Part shown: positions 48,590 through 59,339 of the stretch, piece by piece
Layout: each line of letters begins with the position of its first letter
How positions within the stretch are numbered: the first letter of the stretch is position 1
Assembly (NCBI RefSeq): GCF_041146395.1
Contig: NC_090996.1
Coordinates: 27,428,738 to 27,492,737 of the forward strand
Origin: Eulemur rufifrons
Taxonomy: Eukaryota; Chordata; Mammalia; Primates; Lemuridae
DNA: 64,000 nucleotides
Reading direction: 5' to 3'
Translations under genes and position numbers: made by a program
The notes under the pieces: model-generated
What the model saw: the letters and a program-made list of their open reading frames with translations, nothing else
The model's database searches: none
What the model was told of the DNA's origin: nothing

Positions 48590-49070
48590 TAATGTTTAAT
48601 TTTATGTTTTGTATAAAAATGTTTTATATTTTCTATATTTTTCTATTTTTGGCATTTTACGACTAATTTATTCAATGATAAAATGTTTTAGAAGAGGTTA
48701 TAAGTTTTAAAAGTATACACTGATTTAATGAAATATTCTGACCTTTATAAAAATGTTCAGGAAGTGTTTTATAACATGGAGAAATTTTTATGCTGTGGTG
48801 TTAAGTTGGAGAGGTAAGACATATAACTTAGATAAGGTAAGTTATAAGAAAGGTATATATAATATCATTTCAATTGTCTAAAGAAATGCTTAGAGAAAGA
48901 ATACTAGGAAGAAATATGCCCAAATATTAAGAGTACTTTATTTGGGTATATTTGAGTGGTGAGATTATGCCTGTTTTCTTTATTGCCTCCTCCTGCTCCT
49001 CAATATTTCTTCAGATTTAGCAAGTTTTCCACAATGATTAAATGTTACTACTAGAAAAAGAAAAAATACA
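48590..49070 (+). mobile_element. Old L1M-type 3' UTR fragment
   Basis: AT-rich, with TCAGGAAGTGTTTTATAACATGGAGAAATTTTTATGCTGTGG, TATATATAATATCATTTCAATTGTCTAAAG and GCAAGTTTTCCACAATGATTAAATGTTACTAC. It resembles old L1 3' UTRs in order. Confidence 0.5.
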
Positions 49071-49150
49071 AACTGGGAAAAAAAAAAAGGCTGATCTCTA
49101 GGGAAAAGGCGGCCTAATATGTCAAATTTAACTCTTAAAATATAAGTGGA

Positions 49151-49451
<301 letters not shown>

Positions 49452-49959
49452 TATAAGTGGACAAATATGTCCATAACTGTAACTTTTCAGGAAAAAATCA
49501 GTGATAATTGAACATTTCCTGTCTCAGAAACCTTTTGAGTTTTATAAAACCCCTGGAAATGGGGATAGGATTATAGCACAAACAGTTCCTCTGCAGAGTT
49601 GTTCTTTTAATAATATAAAATGGGGAAAAACTAGCTTTTATAAAGACTACTTTCATCGATTCTAAAGTTAATAGTTTTATAAAACCACAAATAAAACAAT
49701 TTTTTTTCTATTTCACCAAAATAGATCATTGTTTTCAACTGTCTTGATGAAAATACTCAAAAACGGTGTTCATACTCTACTTGTCTCACACAGGTAGTTG
49801 GAGCTATGCTTTACATTATGTTGAATAGAGAATTTTTAAAGCTGAAAGTGCTTTTAGAAATAACGCATTGGGGGAAAAGGGAGCTCAAAAAGACATAAAA
49901 AATAACAATAACATAATAATAGCATTTTGGGGGCACTAGCTCTGTGAAGAGGCCATTCA

Positions 49960-50165
49960 ACAGAGTTTCTGAACCTTGGAACGATTGCTATAATTCTTAG
50001 TTATAGGGGGCTGCCCTCTGCACTACTGGATGTTTAGCAGCATCCCTGACCTCTACCTGCTAGATGCCAGTAGCACCACCGCCACCTCCCCTCAGTATGA
50101 CAGCCAAAATGTCCCCAAACATTGTCAAATGTCTCCAGGATGACACTTGAGAGCCACTTCCATAC
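49960..50165 (-). mobile_element. MER20 hAT MITE
   Basis: Reverse copy: AGAGTTTCTGAACCTTGGAACGATTG, CTGGATGTTTAGCAGCATCCCTGACCTCTACCTGCTAGATGCCAGTAGCACC, GACACTTGAGAGCCACTT. Confidence 0.9.
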
Positions 50166-50560
50166 AATCTTTTAAAGGGTCCCTCATGACAAGGCCAATA
50201 TTATCATGCCCATTTTACAGGTAGGAAAACTGAGTCCCAGAGAGTTAAGTATCTTGCTGGTAGTCACAGAGCTACTACGTGACAGAATCAGGACTCAACT
50301 CCAACTCTATGTAACTCCACATGATAACTATGATAATCACCAAGGAATAAACATTTATCCATCATATCAGGCATTGTGCTGAGCACTTTATACCCACATA
50401 GAATCCTCACATCAGCTGTAAGAAGTGGACACACTCATTATTCCTGGCTCTGTGTAGGAGCAAACTGAGGCTCAGCAATAAAACTCGGCCAAGGTCACAC
50501 AGCCAAAAAGCTGCCAGTCTGAATCAGAAGAGAGCCGTGTTTGATTTCACAGTCTATGCT
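50166..50560 (+). repeat. Two MIR SINE copies in tandem
   Basis: First copy 50,166-50,330: ATCATGCCCATTTTACAGGTAGGAAAACTGAGTCCCAGAGAGTTAAGTATCTTGC. Second copy 50,335-50,560: AAACATTTATCCATCATATCAGGCATTGTGCTGAGCAC...CAAACTGAGGCTCAGC...GGTCACACAGCC. Confidence 0.85.
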
Positions 50561-50719
50561 CTCCACCAACACAAGTGCCTGCAAAGCTCGAGGTCTTCGC
50601 ATCAGGCACTCTTTGCCAAGGGAGGGTGGGAAAGAGTAATCAAATATGCTTTACTCATATGATTGAAAGGTCTGCTGTAACTGAGCTTATTGGTCATTCA
50701 TTCATTGCATGCCCAAACA

Positions 50720-50960
50720 CTGGGGAGGCAGCATCACATAGTCTAAAGAGCACGCTTTCAAATCCTGCTCCACTTATTACTAGCTGTGTGGCCTTGGGCA
50801 AGTTACTTAAGTTCTCTGAGCCACAAGCTTCGTTTTCCTTACCTGTAAAATTGAGATAATTACCTATGTTTCAGGATTATTGTGAAAATAGAATGAAATA
50901 ATGCATGGAAAATGTGTAACATAGAATAAGTACGTAATAAATGATTGATTAAAATTTTAA
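50720..50960 (-). repeat. MIR SINE
   Basis: Reverse MIR: GGGGAGGCAGCATCACATAG, AGCTGTGTGGCCTTGGGCAAGTTACTTAAGTTCTCTGAGCC, TTACCTGTAAAATTGAGATAATTACC, GTACGTAATAAATG. Confidence 0.9.
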
Positions 50961-52016
50961 ATAAAGTTGTTATTATTCTTATTATTGCTACTGTTATTTC
51001 CCAAAAGGAATCAAGCTGGTTAAGTTTTGAGTGTACCCTGAGCTGAATAATATGAAAACAGCCAAAGAAAAATTTTCATGCAAAGGAAATACAAGCGAAA
51101 TGCCAAAGCAATCCCTAAGCAGTGTGATATGATAGCATTTACCTACTCTTCCATATGTTAGTTTTTGTGTGGTGGGGGGAAACACATTAATCCATGTTTG
51201 TCATTGAAATTTTAAAAAAAGATTTTGACTTTATATTAGCAAATGCAATGAAATATACTTACAACACAAATGTCACTTTAAAGAAACTAAAGCACATCTA
51301 CAATTTTCTAGATTTCCTGTCATCATTTTTGCCTGTTTCTACTTTGAAGATTTGGGGGCGAAAATGAAAACAACTTCTGTTGCTAGGAACATTCAATAAA
51401 TGAAGATCTATCTCTGCCCACAAAGATGCCCCATGAACCAGTCCTCCTGTTCTCCTGCGAACCAAATTACAGGCAGATGTATGGCTGAGTCTGAAGCTGC
51501 TCGTTAAGGCTAGTCATTTTAATTCTGGATTCAGTTACAGATTCAAGACACAAAAGGGGAGGGAAAAATGGTTGGGTGAATAATATAAATTCTCTCTCCC
51601 AGGGAAGCTCACTTATCTTCCGTGAATCTAATCATCTGCCCAATTTGTATTTATACTTATGCAAATTGGGCAGATGTGCTAAAAGTCATATGGGAAGGCT
51701 TGTCTAATAGCTGGGGGTCAGGATTGGAAGTCTTATGGTCATTCGTCTCACTTTCTAAAGTTACCTCTAAATAAAATCTATAGAACTAGTAAATTCACTC
51801 ACTCTAGATGGATCTTTCAGCTTCCCACTTGGGAGATTAGATTGAAAAGGATAACACATTCAGAAAAACACCGGAGTCCGTATTAGAATAAACAGATTAA
51901 TCTTTCCAAGAACCAATCAGGTTAATTTGTACAGGAGGCAGCAGAGCATAATGGTTAACCATGGGGAGCTTCGGAGCTTGGCAGGACTGGCTTCACACTC
52001 TAGTTTTGCTCTTTAA
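50961..52016. other. Repeat-poor segment with a perfect inverted repeat
   Basis: No transposon or exon is recognised between the MIR on the left and the MLT1 fragment on the right. The inverted repeat at 51,633-51,676 is described separately. Confidence 0.4.
51633..51676. promoter_or_regulatory. 15-bp perfect inverted repeat with E-boxes and octamer
   Basis: Arms CATCTGCCCAATTTG (51,633-51,647) and CAAATTGGGCAGATG (51,662-51,676) are perfect reverse complements around a 14-base loop. Each arm carries a CATCTG/CAGATG E-box. The right arm overlaps ATGCAAAT (51,659-51,666), the exact POU octamer motif. Binding is inference only. Confidence 0.5.
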
Positions 52017-52150
52017 TTGCTGTGGCAGGTGGACTCTATATGGCCCCCAGTGATTCTACCTCCTGGTCTTTGTGCTCTTGTGTAATCCTCTCCCTTGAGT
52101 GTGGGTTGGCCTGGTGACTTGATTTTTTGTTGTTGGTTTGTTTCTGTTTT
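52017..52150 (+). mobile_element. MLT1-type LTR fragment
   Basis: GCTGTGGCAGGTGGACTCTATATGGCCCCCAGTGATTC...CCTGGTCTTTGTGCTCTTGTGTAATCCTCTCCCTTGAGTGTGGGTTGGCCTGGTGACTTG is an MLT1 5' part, cut off next to the Alu monomer. Confidence 0.8.
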
Positions 52151-52165
52151 TAAGAAACGGGTCTT

Positions 52166-52335
52166 GCTGAATGTGGTGGTGTGCTCCTGTAGTCCCAACT
52201 ACTCAGGAGGCTGAGGCAAGAGGATCAATGGAGCCCAGGAGTTTGAGGTTGCTGTGAGCTATGATAATGCCACTGCACTCTACACTTTAGCCCGGGCGAC
52301 AGAGTGAGACTCTGTCTCAAAAAAAAAAAAAAAAA
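52166..52335 (+). mobile_element. Alu monomer-like SINE
   Basis: A single Alu-type unit: GCTGAATGTGGTGGTGTGCTCCTGTAGTCCC, AGGAGGCTGAGGCAAGAGGATC, GACAGAGTGAGACTCTGTCTC and an A-tail. It may be a free monomer or a 5'-truncated Alu; the older base composition favours an early copy. Confidence 0.85.
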
Positions 52336-54150
52336 CCAGAAAAAGAGAACTCTATGTATTCAGAGACACAGGGCTACACATTGCCACCTCTGGGTGGCCT
52401 TGTCAAGTCCTTTTCTGGGTCTGTTTCTTACTCATACAAAATGTGCACAATAAATGAAGATAACGTATATAACCCATGGGGCACACAGTGAGTCCCATTA
52501 AATGATAAGTTATTATAATTATGTCTATGAGTGTCAATAGATCAATCTCCTCAAATATCTCCCTGTAATTGCTATTAATTTTTCCTTTGTCAATCCCCAA
52601 CCATGACTTCTCACACAGTTCCTAGACGCAATAGACAAGCTTCTCTTAGTGAACTGCAATTATTCTGAATTTCCCTAAGAAACTAATGAGTTTAAAATTG
52701 ACTCTATTTAAAACATGCCCTAAACACCAGACCTTGAGTAACCCTGATCTGCTCTGTGTCACAGGTGCATGGTCCCGGTGGACTGGGATTCCAGGCTCCC
52801 ACATCTGCTGGCTGAGTTCTGCCAATGGTGGCACCCACGGGAGATTGGGAAACAGGAAGGAGGTATTTCTCCCCCTTCCTCTATGCCTTAAGCAGTGTCT
52901 CTAGCAGGGACTATGTCTTCTCTGTGGCTCTAGCTCCCAACTAGAGAGACCCACCCTGAGAGTCACTTCTACCAGGCTCCCCCAGGTGAACACCACCTCC
53001 TCCCTCTGCCCCCAGCCTATGGGTGATAATGGTTTTCTGCTGTTGCCAATTTCTGGTTGTCTTACTGATCCCTATTTGGCCTCTCAGCTCTCCCCTCCCC
53101 TCCTACCTCCCCTTAATTGCAGGTAGTCAATACCCTGCATTAAATCCCCTCTGTTGAAAGCACCTGGACAGCATTGTTTCCTGGTTAGACCCTGACTGAC
53201 ACGACCATGTTAGAAAGAAGAGAAAAATCAGTGGCACAAAACAAGTCACACATATGCTCAGATGACACAGAGATCTTCTGAGATGGGATAATGTCATCAA
53301 CTGTCAATCAAAAAGGGAAGAAAAGGCTGGAGTCCTCAGAAATTACCCAAGTTTCAAACAGAAAATCAAATTTATGATCAGTTGTCTTTTTCAGCTCAGT
53401 TATCCTTCATGTACAATGTCCACCAATCACTTCCTTGCTTTCCTTCATCCTCCAACCCCTTGATGGTTTGGCCTGTCCCTGAGGACCCCTTGAAGGACCC
53501 CTTGCTTGAAAACGAGTGACTTGTTTGACTAGTTCCAGATTTCTAATAATTGATGGGAAAATCCTTATTCTATATGACTTTGGGAAAATAATTTAAACTT
53601 TCTGAGCCTCAGAAGCATTTTTTTCTCCACTTTTCTCAGGCTAGAAACCCAAGCCTTTGTTTCTATCTCAGAATCCCACATTCATTCTGTCCCCAGACCC
53701 TCCTCCTCATAGCATCTCTCCCCTTCATGTTTTCTTCTCCATTCTGACTGCCAGGACCTTACACCTGGTCAGTTCAGGTTTCAGTTGCTCTCCTCGGGGT
53801 CAGTTTCTTCCAACCGGAGCCATGGTTTGTCTGCCTGTCTTAAAACAACTCCTCAGCGGAGCATTCAAGGCTCTTCCCAAGCTGGCCCCTTAACACGCTC
53901 ACATCCGGTTCTTCCCAGAGACCTGTTGCTTTCCTCCTCCCACTGTTACCCACGCCCGGCTCCAGGGGGCGCTCAAGACCCTCCTCCCTTTCCTCCGGCT
54001 GACTTTGTTGACCAAAGATATTAAAACTAGTAACAATCAGGCCACCTTAAGGCGATGATGCTTTAGCACAAAATTAGAAGTAAATTCTGACTCCTCCTTT
54101 TGAAAGCATCCTGGCCAGTCTCAACTATTTTTACTACGGATAATAATAAC
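52336..54150. other. Mostly unrecognised intergenic DNA
   Basis: 53,830-53,960 (GGAGCATTCAAGGCTCTTCCCAAGCTGGCCCC) looks like L2. Otherwise nothing is recognised. The open frame at 53,657-53,893 overlaps the L2-like text. Confidence 0.4.
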
Positions 54151-54154
54151 AGGT

Positions 54155-54375
54155 ACTGTTTCTGAGAGCTAACCACATGCAAGTCAAGGGGTTTTTCCTG
54201 CAGTTTCTTATTTAATTCTCCCCAAAATTCTACGAAGCATTCTATTTTGAAGATGTAAACATTGTCAAAGACCAGAGGACTTGTCTGAGGTCATATGGCT
54301 ACTGGTGGGGCTGAGACGTTAGCCGGGTCCGTGTGTCTCCAAGCTCTCAGTCCACACTCTCCCACAGCGCTGGTG
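54155..54375 (+). repeat. MIR SINE
   Basis: TGAGAGCTAACCACATGCAAG, CTTATTTAATTCTCCCCAAAATTCTACGAAGCATTC and GAGGTCATATGGCTACTGGTGGGGCTGAG follow the MIR order. Confidence 0.65.
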
Positions 54376-54466
54376 TAAATGCCACTGACGGGGCTCACGT
54401 CTAACTTGTTTGCATCCTTCCTACAGCCTCAGATTTCTCATCTGTCAAATGGCAATAATGCAAACC

Positions 54467-54899
54467 TGTATTTGTTTCCCAGCGCTGCCGTAACAAAGTA
54501 GCACAAATTAGGTGACTTAAAACAGCAGAGATAGAGTCTCTCTCAAATCTGGAGGCTAGAAGTCTGCAATCAAGGTGTTGGCAGTGCCATGCTTCCTCTG
54601 AAGGCTCCAGGCAAGAATCTTTCCTTGTTTCTCCCTGGGTTAATCTTTGCCATTCTTTGGCCTCTAGATGCATCCAAGCCACACTCTCCAATCTCTGTGT
54701 GTGTTTTCACATGGCCTCCTTTTCTGTGTGTCCTCTTCTTATAAGACACCAGTCATTGGATTTAGGGCTCACCCTAATCCAGCATGACCTCGTATTAACG
54801 TGATTACATCTGCAAAGACCCTATTTCCAAATAAAATCACAGGTTCTGGGCAGACACGAATGTTGCAGGGGGTGGGGGTGGGGTAACTATTCAACACAG
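54467..54899 (-). mobile_element. MLT1-type MaLR solo LTR
   Basis: Reverse text: GTATTTGTTTCCCAGCGCTGCCGTAACAAAGTAGCACAAATTAGG, AGGCTAGAAGTCTGCAATCAAGGTGTTGGCAG, GTGTCCTCTTCTTATAAGACACCAGTCATTGGATTTAGGGC, CATCTGCAAAGACCCTATTTCCAAATAAA. It is nearly complete. Confidence 0.93.
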
Positions 54900-55077
54900 G
54901 GCACAAAATTCCAAGATTGTGATGAAACTTAAATGGACCCTGTACTCATAGGTACATAGCCCAGTGCCCAGTGACTCAGCAAATGTTATTTCATTTGTGT
55001 CATCACATCTGCAGCAATAAGTTGTAATGTTCTCTTGCTGTTCACCTGACTCAGATGGTTGGCGTATCTCTTAAGAG

Positions 55078-55259
55078 TGTGGACAAGCAGTTCTCCACCC
55101 CAGCTTCCTATTAGAATCACTTGGGGCATTTAAAGATCAATGCTGTGTTCTCACCCAAAACTTACCCAATCAGCAACTCCAGGGTGAAGTCTTAGGACGG
55201 ATAGGCTGGAAAAGCTCCCCAGGTGACTCTAATGCACAGCCAGGGTTGAGAACCACTAA
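55078..55259 (+). mobile_element. MER5A hAT MITE
   Basis: GCAGTTCTCCACCCCAGCTTCCTATTAGAATCACTTGGGGCATTTAAA...CCCAGGTGACTCTAATGCACAGCCAGGGTTGAGAACCACTA. Both ends are visible. Confidence 0.88.
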
Positions 55260-56446
55260 TCGAGACTAATGTGGGCAGAGTCCCAGGAGAAAAAAATCCA
55301 GAATTGCTATGTTGGAGTGCCTCTGGGTACAGACCTTATTTCTCCAGAATATTAAATGATCAATAAAAAAAACTAGGCTAATGTTTTGGGAAAATAAAAA
55401 CCAGTAAGACTTGACAATTGCAGACTTGTGTGTAGTTGTTCCTTCTTGTGGGAAACAAAGCATTGTTATGATGCTGGCAAACCCAGGATTTGATTTCAAT
55501 CAAACAGTGCCCAGCAGAGGGAAGATGGAAAAATCAAACAGGAAGGGCTAGGTGTGTCAACCACGTTTGCTGACAAAACCAGTGGCTTTCAATTTTGCCC
55601 TGAGTCCCCAAAGACAGCAATGTCATCCTCAGAGGGCCAGGAACCAACTGCAGTTATCAGACTTTGCATGGACACATGACAAACAATTCAAGAGGTGGGG
55701 GGTTGAGTATGTAGCATTTTGTTATTCATTGTGAACTGATCCAATACCAAGGCATATGGAGAAACTACATGGAATTTGAAATCTGCCCTCAGGACTGCAA
55801 ACACCATAAGTTTAATTGAGAAGCAAATTCAACTTTGATTAAGGGCTATTTATTAAGGGCTCTGTATTCATTAAGGGCTTCCTGTGTGTCAGATCCTGTT
55901 CTGGACACTTGGTGTATTCAAATGGCCACATAAGCCCCGGGGAGCTTAAATCTCTCTGCAAAGAGCTTAAATTGTATGCTCAATGTAAAATTGAGTTGAG
56001 AGGACTGGAGCTTTAAGGAGTATCCTTATTCTTGTTGAGAAAGGTGGGGAAAGGCCATTTCACAACACAAAGTGAATAACTGCAAGATATTTAAATGCTT
56101 CAGGAGGCTGAGCTCACTATTCAGGTGTAGAAAATGAAGATTGGGAAGTATGAGAGCCTCCTACAGAAGGTAATTTACAAGGGGTGGTAAGCAACACAGG
56201 GGAGATAGAAGAGAAAATAGATGGATGAACAGAAGCTTAAGTAGATAAATGAAATTCAAGTTTCTGGGTGAAAAATACTTGGAATAATTAGTATTATCTG
56301 CTTCAAAGGCCAAGAACTATATTAGATAGAGTAGTTAAGGGTTCTTTGGGCTGTTTGTTTTCTACATGCCAGTGATGTGCCATTGGACAGAAGAACAGAA
56401 GTGGCAGGTCAGGTTCATTGGCCACAACTTACTCACTGATGTTCTG
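55260..56446. other. Mostly unrecognised intergenic DNA
   Basis: 55,855-55,960 has a short ancient-repeat-like piece (ATTAAGGGCTTCCTGTGTGTCAGATCCTGTTCTGGACACTTGG). Nothing else is recognised. Confidence 0.4.
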
Positions 56447-56810
56447 AATCCATGCTGTCCGGTAGAAATTTCTGCATTGACAGGGATGATCCTTATGTGT
56501 GCTGTCCAGTACGGTAGACACTAGCCTAGGGCTTCCAGATAAAATAGGAATGCTCAACTGAATTTGTATTTCAGAAAAACAAAAATGATTTTTTAATATA
56601 AGTATGATGGAACATACTTTATCTGAAATTCAAATTTAACTGAGTGTCCTATATTTTTTTCTTCTAACTCTGGTAACCCACACATGTGACTATTGAGGGC
56701 TCGAAATGTGCCCAGTGTGACTCAGAAACTGTCACCTTCATTTTATTTAATTTTGCTTAGCTTAAGTAGCCACGTGTGGCCAGAAGCTACCAGATTGGAC
56801 GGCTCAGTCT
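56447..56810. mobile_element. hAT-type MITE interrupted by a second MITE
   Basis: Outer element: TGCTGTCCGGTAGAAATTTCTGC...TGCTGTCCAGTACGGTAGACACTAGCC up to 56,526. It resumes at 56,680 with ACACATGTGACTATTGAGGGCTCGAAATGTG...AGTAGCCACGTGTGGCCAGAAGCTACCAGATTGGACGGC. Same family as 26,595-26,911. Confidence 0.85.
56527..56679. mobile_element. Palindromic MITE nested in the hAT MITE
   Basis: The left end GGGCTTCCAGATAAAATAGGA..CTCAACTGAATTTGTATTTCAG and the right end CTGAAATTCAAATTTAACTGAGTGTCCTATATTTTTTTCTTCTAACTCTGGTAACCC are near-perfect inverted copies of each other around a short centre. The family is a known palindromic mammalian MITE, which I do not name with certainty. Confidence 0.8.
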
Positions 56811-56999
56811 GAAGAAACAGGGTGTATGAAAAGACTTCTGCCCATGTGCAGTTTCATGAGAGATGTTGTTGAACTCAAATTGTCCATTCCAGTTCTGAAT
56901 GTCAGGAGCTTCTGCGTACCTCCATGCCCAAGCAGCCCGAGTGTGCTGCCCTGTTGGGAGATCATCAGTGGCTTCTCTGAAATAACACCAACCACAATG

Positions 57000-57210
57000 A
57001 TAATAAGCTATTTATTGAGCAGTTATTATATGCTATAGTACACACTTTATTCTGTGTCACCAAATCCTGCCAACTTAAACGTGATAATCCCCACTTTACA
57101 GGTGAGGAAGATGAGTCTCTGAGAGGTAAGTGACTTGCTTAAGATCACAGACCTAATAAGTGGAATAAATAGTCACGTGATATGACCTTAACTTCAGGTC
57201 ATCTGATTCA
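57000..57210 (+). repeat. MIR SINE
   Basis: AATAAGCTATTTATTGAGCAGTTATTATATGCTATAG, AATCCCCACTTTACAGGTGAGGAAGATGAGTCTCTGAGAGGTAAGTGACTTGC and CTGATTCAGCAGCCAAGCCTC. Confidence 0.85.
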
Positions 57211-57245
57211 GCAGCCAAGCCTCTAAGTCAACCACTGGTTGGTTT

Positions 57246-57645
57246 CTAAGTCCATTTTCTGTTGCTTATCACAGAATACCTAAAACTGGGTAATTTATAA
57301 GAAAATGTAATTTATTTCTTACTGTTACAGAGGCTGAGATTGCCAAGGTTGAGGGGCTGCACGTGGTGAGAGCCTTCTTGCCGGTGGGGACTCTGTGGTG
57401 GCCCAAGGTGGCACGGGGTATTGCATGAGTGTACTAACGTGCTAGCTCAGGTCTCTCTTCCTCTTCTTATAAAGCCACCAGTTCTACTCCATCATCACCC
57501 ATTCATCCATTAACCCGTTAATCCATTCAAGAGGGGAGAGCCTTCATGATCCGATCACCTCTTAAAGGCCCCTCCTCTCAATACTGCCACATTGGGAATT
57601 AAGTTTTAGCAGGAGTTTTGGAGGCGACATTCAAACCATAGCACT
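57246..57645 (-). mobile_element. MST-type MaLR solo LTR
   Basis: Reverse text: TAAGTCCATTTTCTGTTGCTTATCACAGAATACCTAAAACTGGGTAATTTATAAGAAAA, CGATCACCTCTTAAAGGCCCCTCCTCTCAATACTGCCACATTGGG and GTTTTGGAGGCGACATTCAAACCATAGCA, the MST/THE1 group terminus. Confidence 0.9.
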
Positions 57646-57794
57646 TTCTAAACAATGATGTCCAATGGGCACAAGTTTTCAAAGCTGAGACTTAAGAAAC
57701 TCTGAAAGCCAAATGGTAGGCATAGCTCTACAGAGTACTAAATGGACATGGAAATTGACCACCAGGGGCAGAATGCAGGTAGAAAGAGGCATTC

Positions 57795-57960
57795 CAGCTT
57801 TGTCATTTTGGTAAATGGTGGGATGACTCCAGGTAAATCACCTAGCCTCCCTGATCTCATCTTTAAAATGTGGTGACACTTCATTTTGTTTGGGGGATAA
57901 AAGGAGAGAATGGCATGAAATGCCCTGGTAGGCCCTCATAAAAAATAATTATATATGATA
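57795..57960 (-). repeat. MIR SINE fragment
   Basis: TTCCAGCTTTGTCATTTTGG..GGATGACTCCAGGTAAATCACCTAGCCTCCCTGATCTCATCTTTAAAATGTGG resembles reverse MIR. Confidence 0.6.
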
Positions 57961-58592
57961 ATATACGCAACAGTTTTAGTTTATTTCCAATAACAAAAAA
58001 ATGTGTAAGCTATACAGGTCACCTAAGATAGTTGTAGGGATGTCTAAAAGGTCTCAATGACATTAATTCATTTTTTGGTGGAGAACACAGGTACAGCTTG
58101 GAACATTCCAGAAATTTCTCTAACATCTTGCAAAGAGGAAAAAACGTTACAAAAGTCTTGTTAATGCCAAGCCTGTGACAATAAGCCAATAATTTTTTTT
58201 TTTTTATTAAGCACTGGGGTTTTTTTGGTCTTCAGAGTATTCATGGCATTTTGACCTGGTCTAAAAACAAAACCATTTGTTTTCCAGCTTGAAAAAAAAA
58301 GATTGAATATGTAAAACTGACATCCCGAAGGCTTTCCTGGACTTCCCTTTATCCCTGACCCTGTCTCATGCCCAGGTGCAGCTCTGAGTCCCACCTGCAC
58401 AGATGCAGGTCTGGGCTGGGTGAAGGTGACCAGCGTCTGGTGCCACATTTCTTAGTAATTGCGCTGCACTTGCACGTTTCCATGTGTCTCCAACGTGCTG
58501 TATCGGGATATGATCCTTCATTCCAGAATGATGCTGCCAACTTGAACTCCAAGCCCAACTCTGAGACTCCAACCCTTCCAAAGACCTCTAAC
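57961..58592. other. No gene or repeat recognised
   Basis: Contains a T-run at 58,192-58,205 and a small perfect stem (CCTGCAC..GTGCAGG-like) near 58,395. No coding signal. Confidence 0.35.
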
Positions 58593-59339
58593 TGTATCAG
58601 TCAGGGAGCTCCGGAGACACAGAATCGATAGGACGTGTATATACAGTCATGTGCTGCATGAAGACATTTTGGTCGTTGGACCATATGTACAATGGTGGTC
58701 CCATGAGATAATACTACTAGATTTATATCGTACCCTTTCCATGTTTGGATGTGTTTAGACACACACTTACCGTTGTGTTACAGTTGCCTACAGCATTCAG
58801 TACAGTAACATGCTGTACAGGTTTGTAGCCCAGGACCAAGAGGCCATACCATACAGCCTAGGTGTGTAGCAGGCTACACCACCTAGGCTTGTGAAAGTAC
58901 ACAGTGACGAAATCGCCTAATGACGCATTTCTCAGAATGTATCCCCATCGTTAAGTGACACTTGACTGTATTTAGAAAGAGTTTTATTTTAAGGAATTGG
59001 CTCATAAGATTATGGACGCTGGCAAGTCCAAAGTCTGCAGGATGAGTCAGCAGGCTGGAGACCCAGGAAGAGCAGATGCTGCAGTTCAAACGCAAAGGCC
59101 ATCTGCCGAGTGAATTGTTTCCTGCTTGGGGAAGGTCAGTCCTTTGTGCATTCAGACCTTCAACTGCTTGGATGAGGCCCACCCATATTACAGCGGGTCA
59201 TCTGCTTTACTCAAAGTTCAAATTTAAATGTAAATCTCATTAAGAAAAAACACCCTCACGGACATATCCAGAATAATGTTCGGCCAAATATATGGGCATC
59301 ATGCCCCAGCCAAGCTGACACATAAAATTTGCCATCACA
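58593..59339 (-). mobile_element. MLT2-type solo LTR (ERVL) split by a DNA transposon
   Basis: Starts TGTATCAGTCAGGGAGCTCCGGAGACACAGAATCGATAGG and resumes after the insertion with AGAAAGAGTTTTATTTTAAGGAATTGGCTCATAAGATTATGG. It ends GGCCAAATATATGGGCATCATGCCCCAGCCAAGCTGACACATAAAATTTGCCATCACA. This is the reverse complement of the LTR at 1948-2277 and better preserved at full length. Confidence 0.92.
58644..58968. mobile_element. Tigger/mariner-class non-autonomous element with TA duplication
   Basis: 325 bp with inverted ends CAGTCATGTG... and ...CACTTGACTG, flanked by TA at 58,642-58,643 and 58,969-58,970. The body reads TGGACCATATGTACAATGGTGGTCCCATGAGATAATA, CAGTACAGTAACATGCTGTACAGGTTTGTAGCC, CATACAGCCTAGGTGTGTAGCAGGCTAC and GACGAAATCGCCTAATGACGCATTTCTCAGAA. 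The TA target fits the Tc1/mariner superfamily. No transposase frame is present. Confidence 0.88.
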
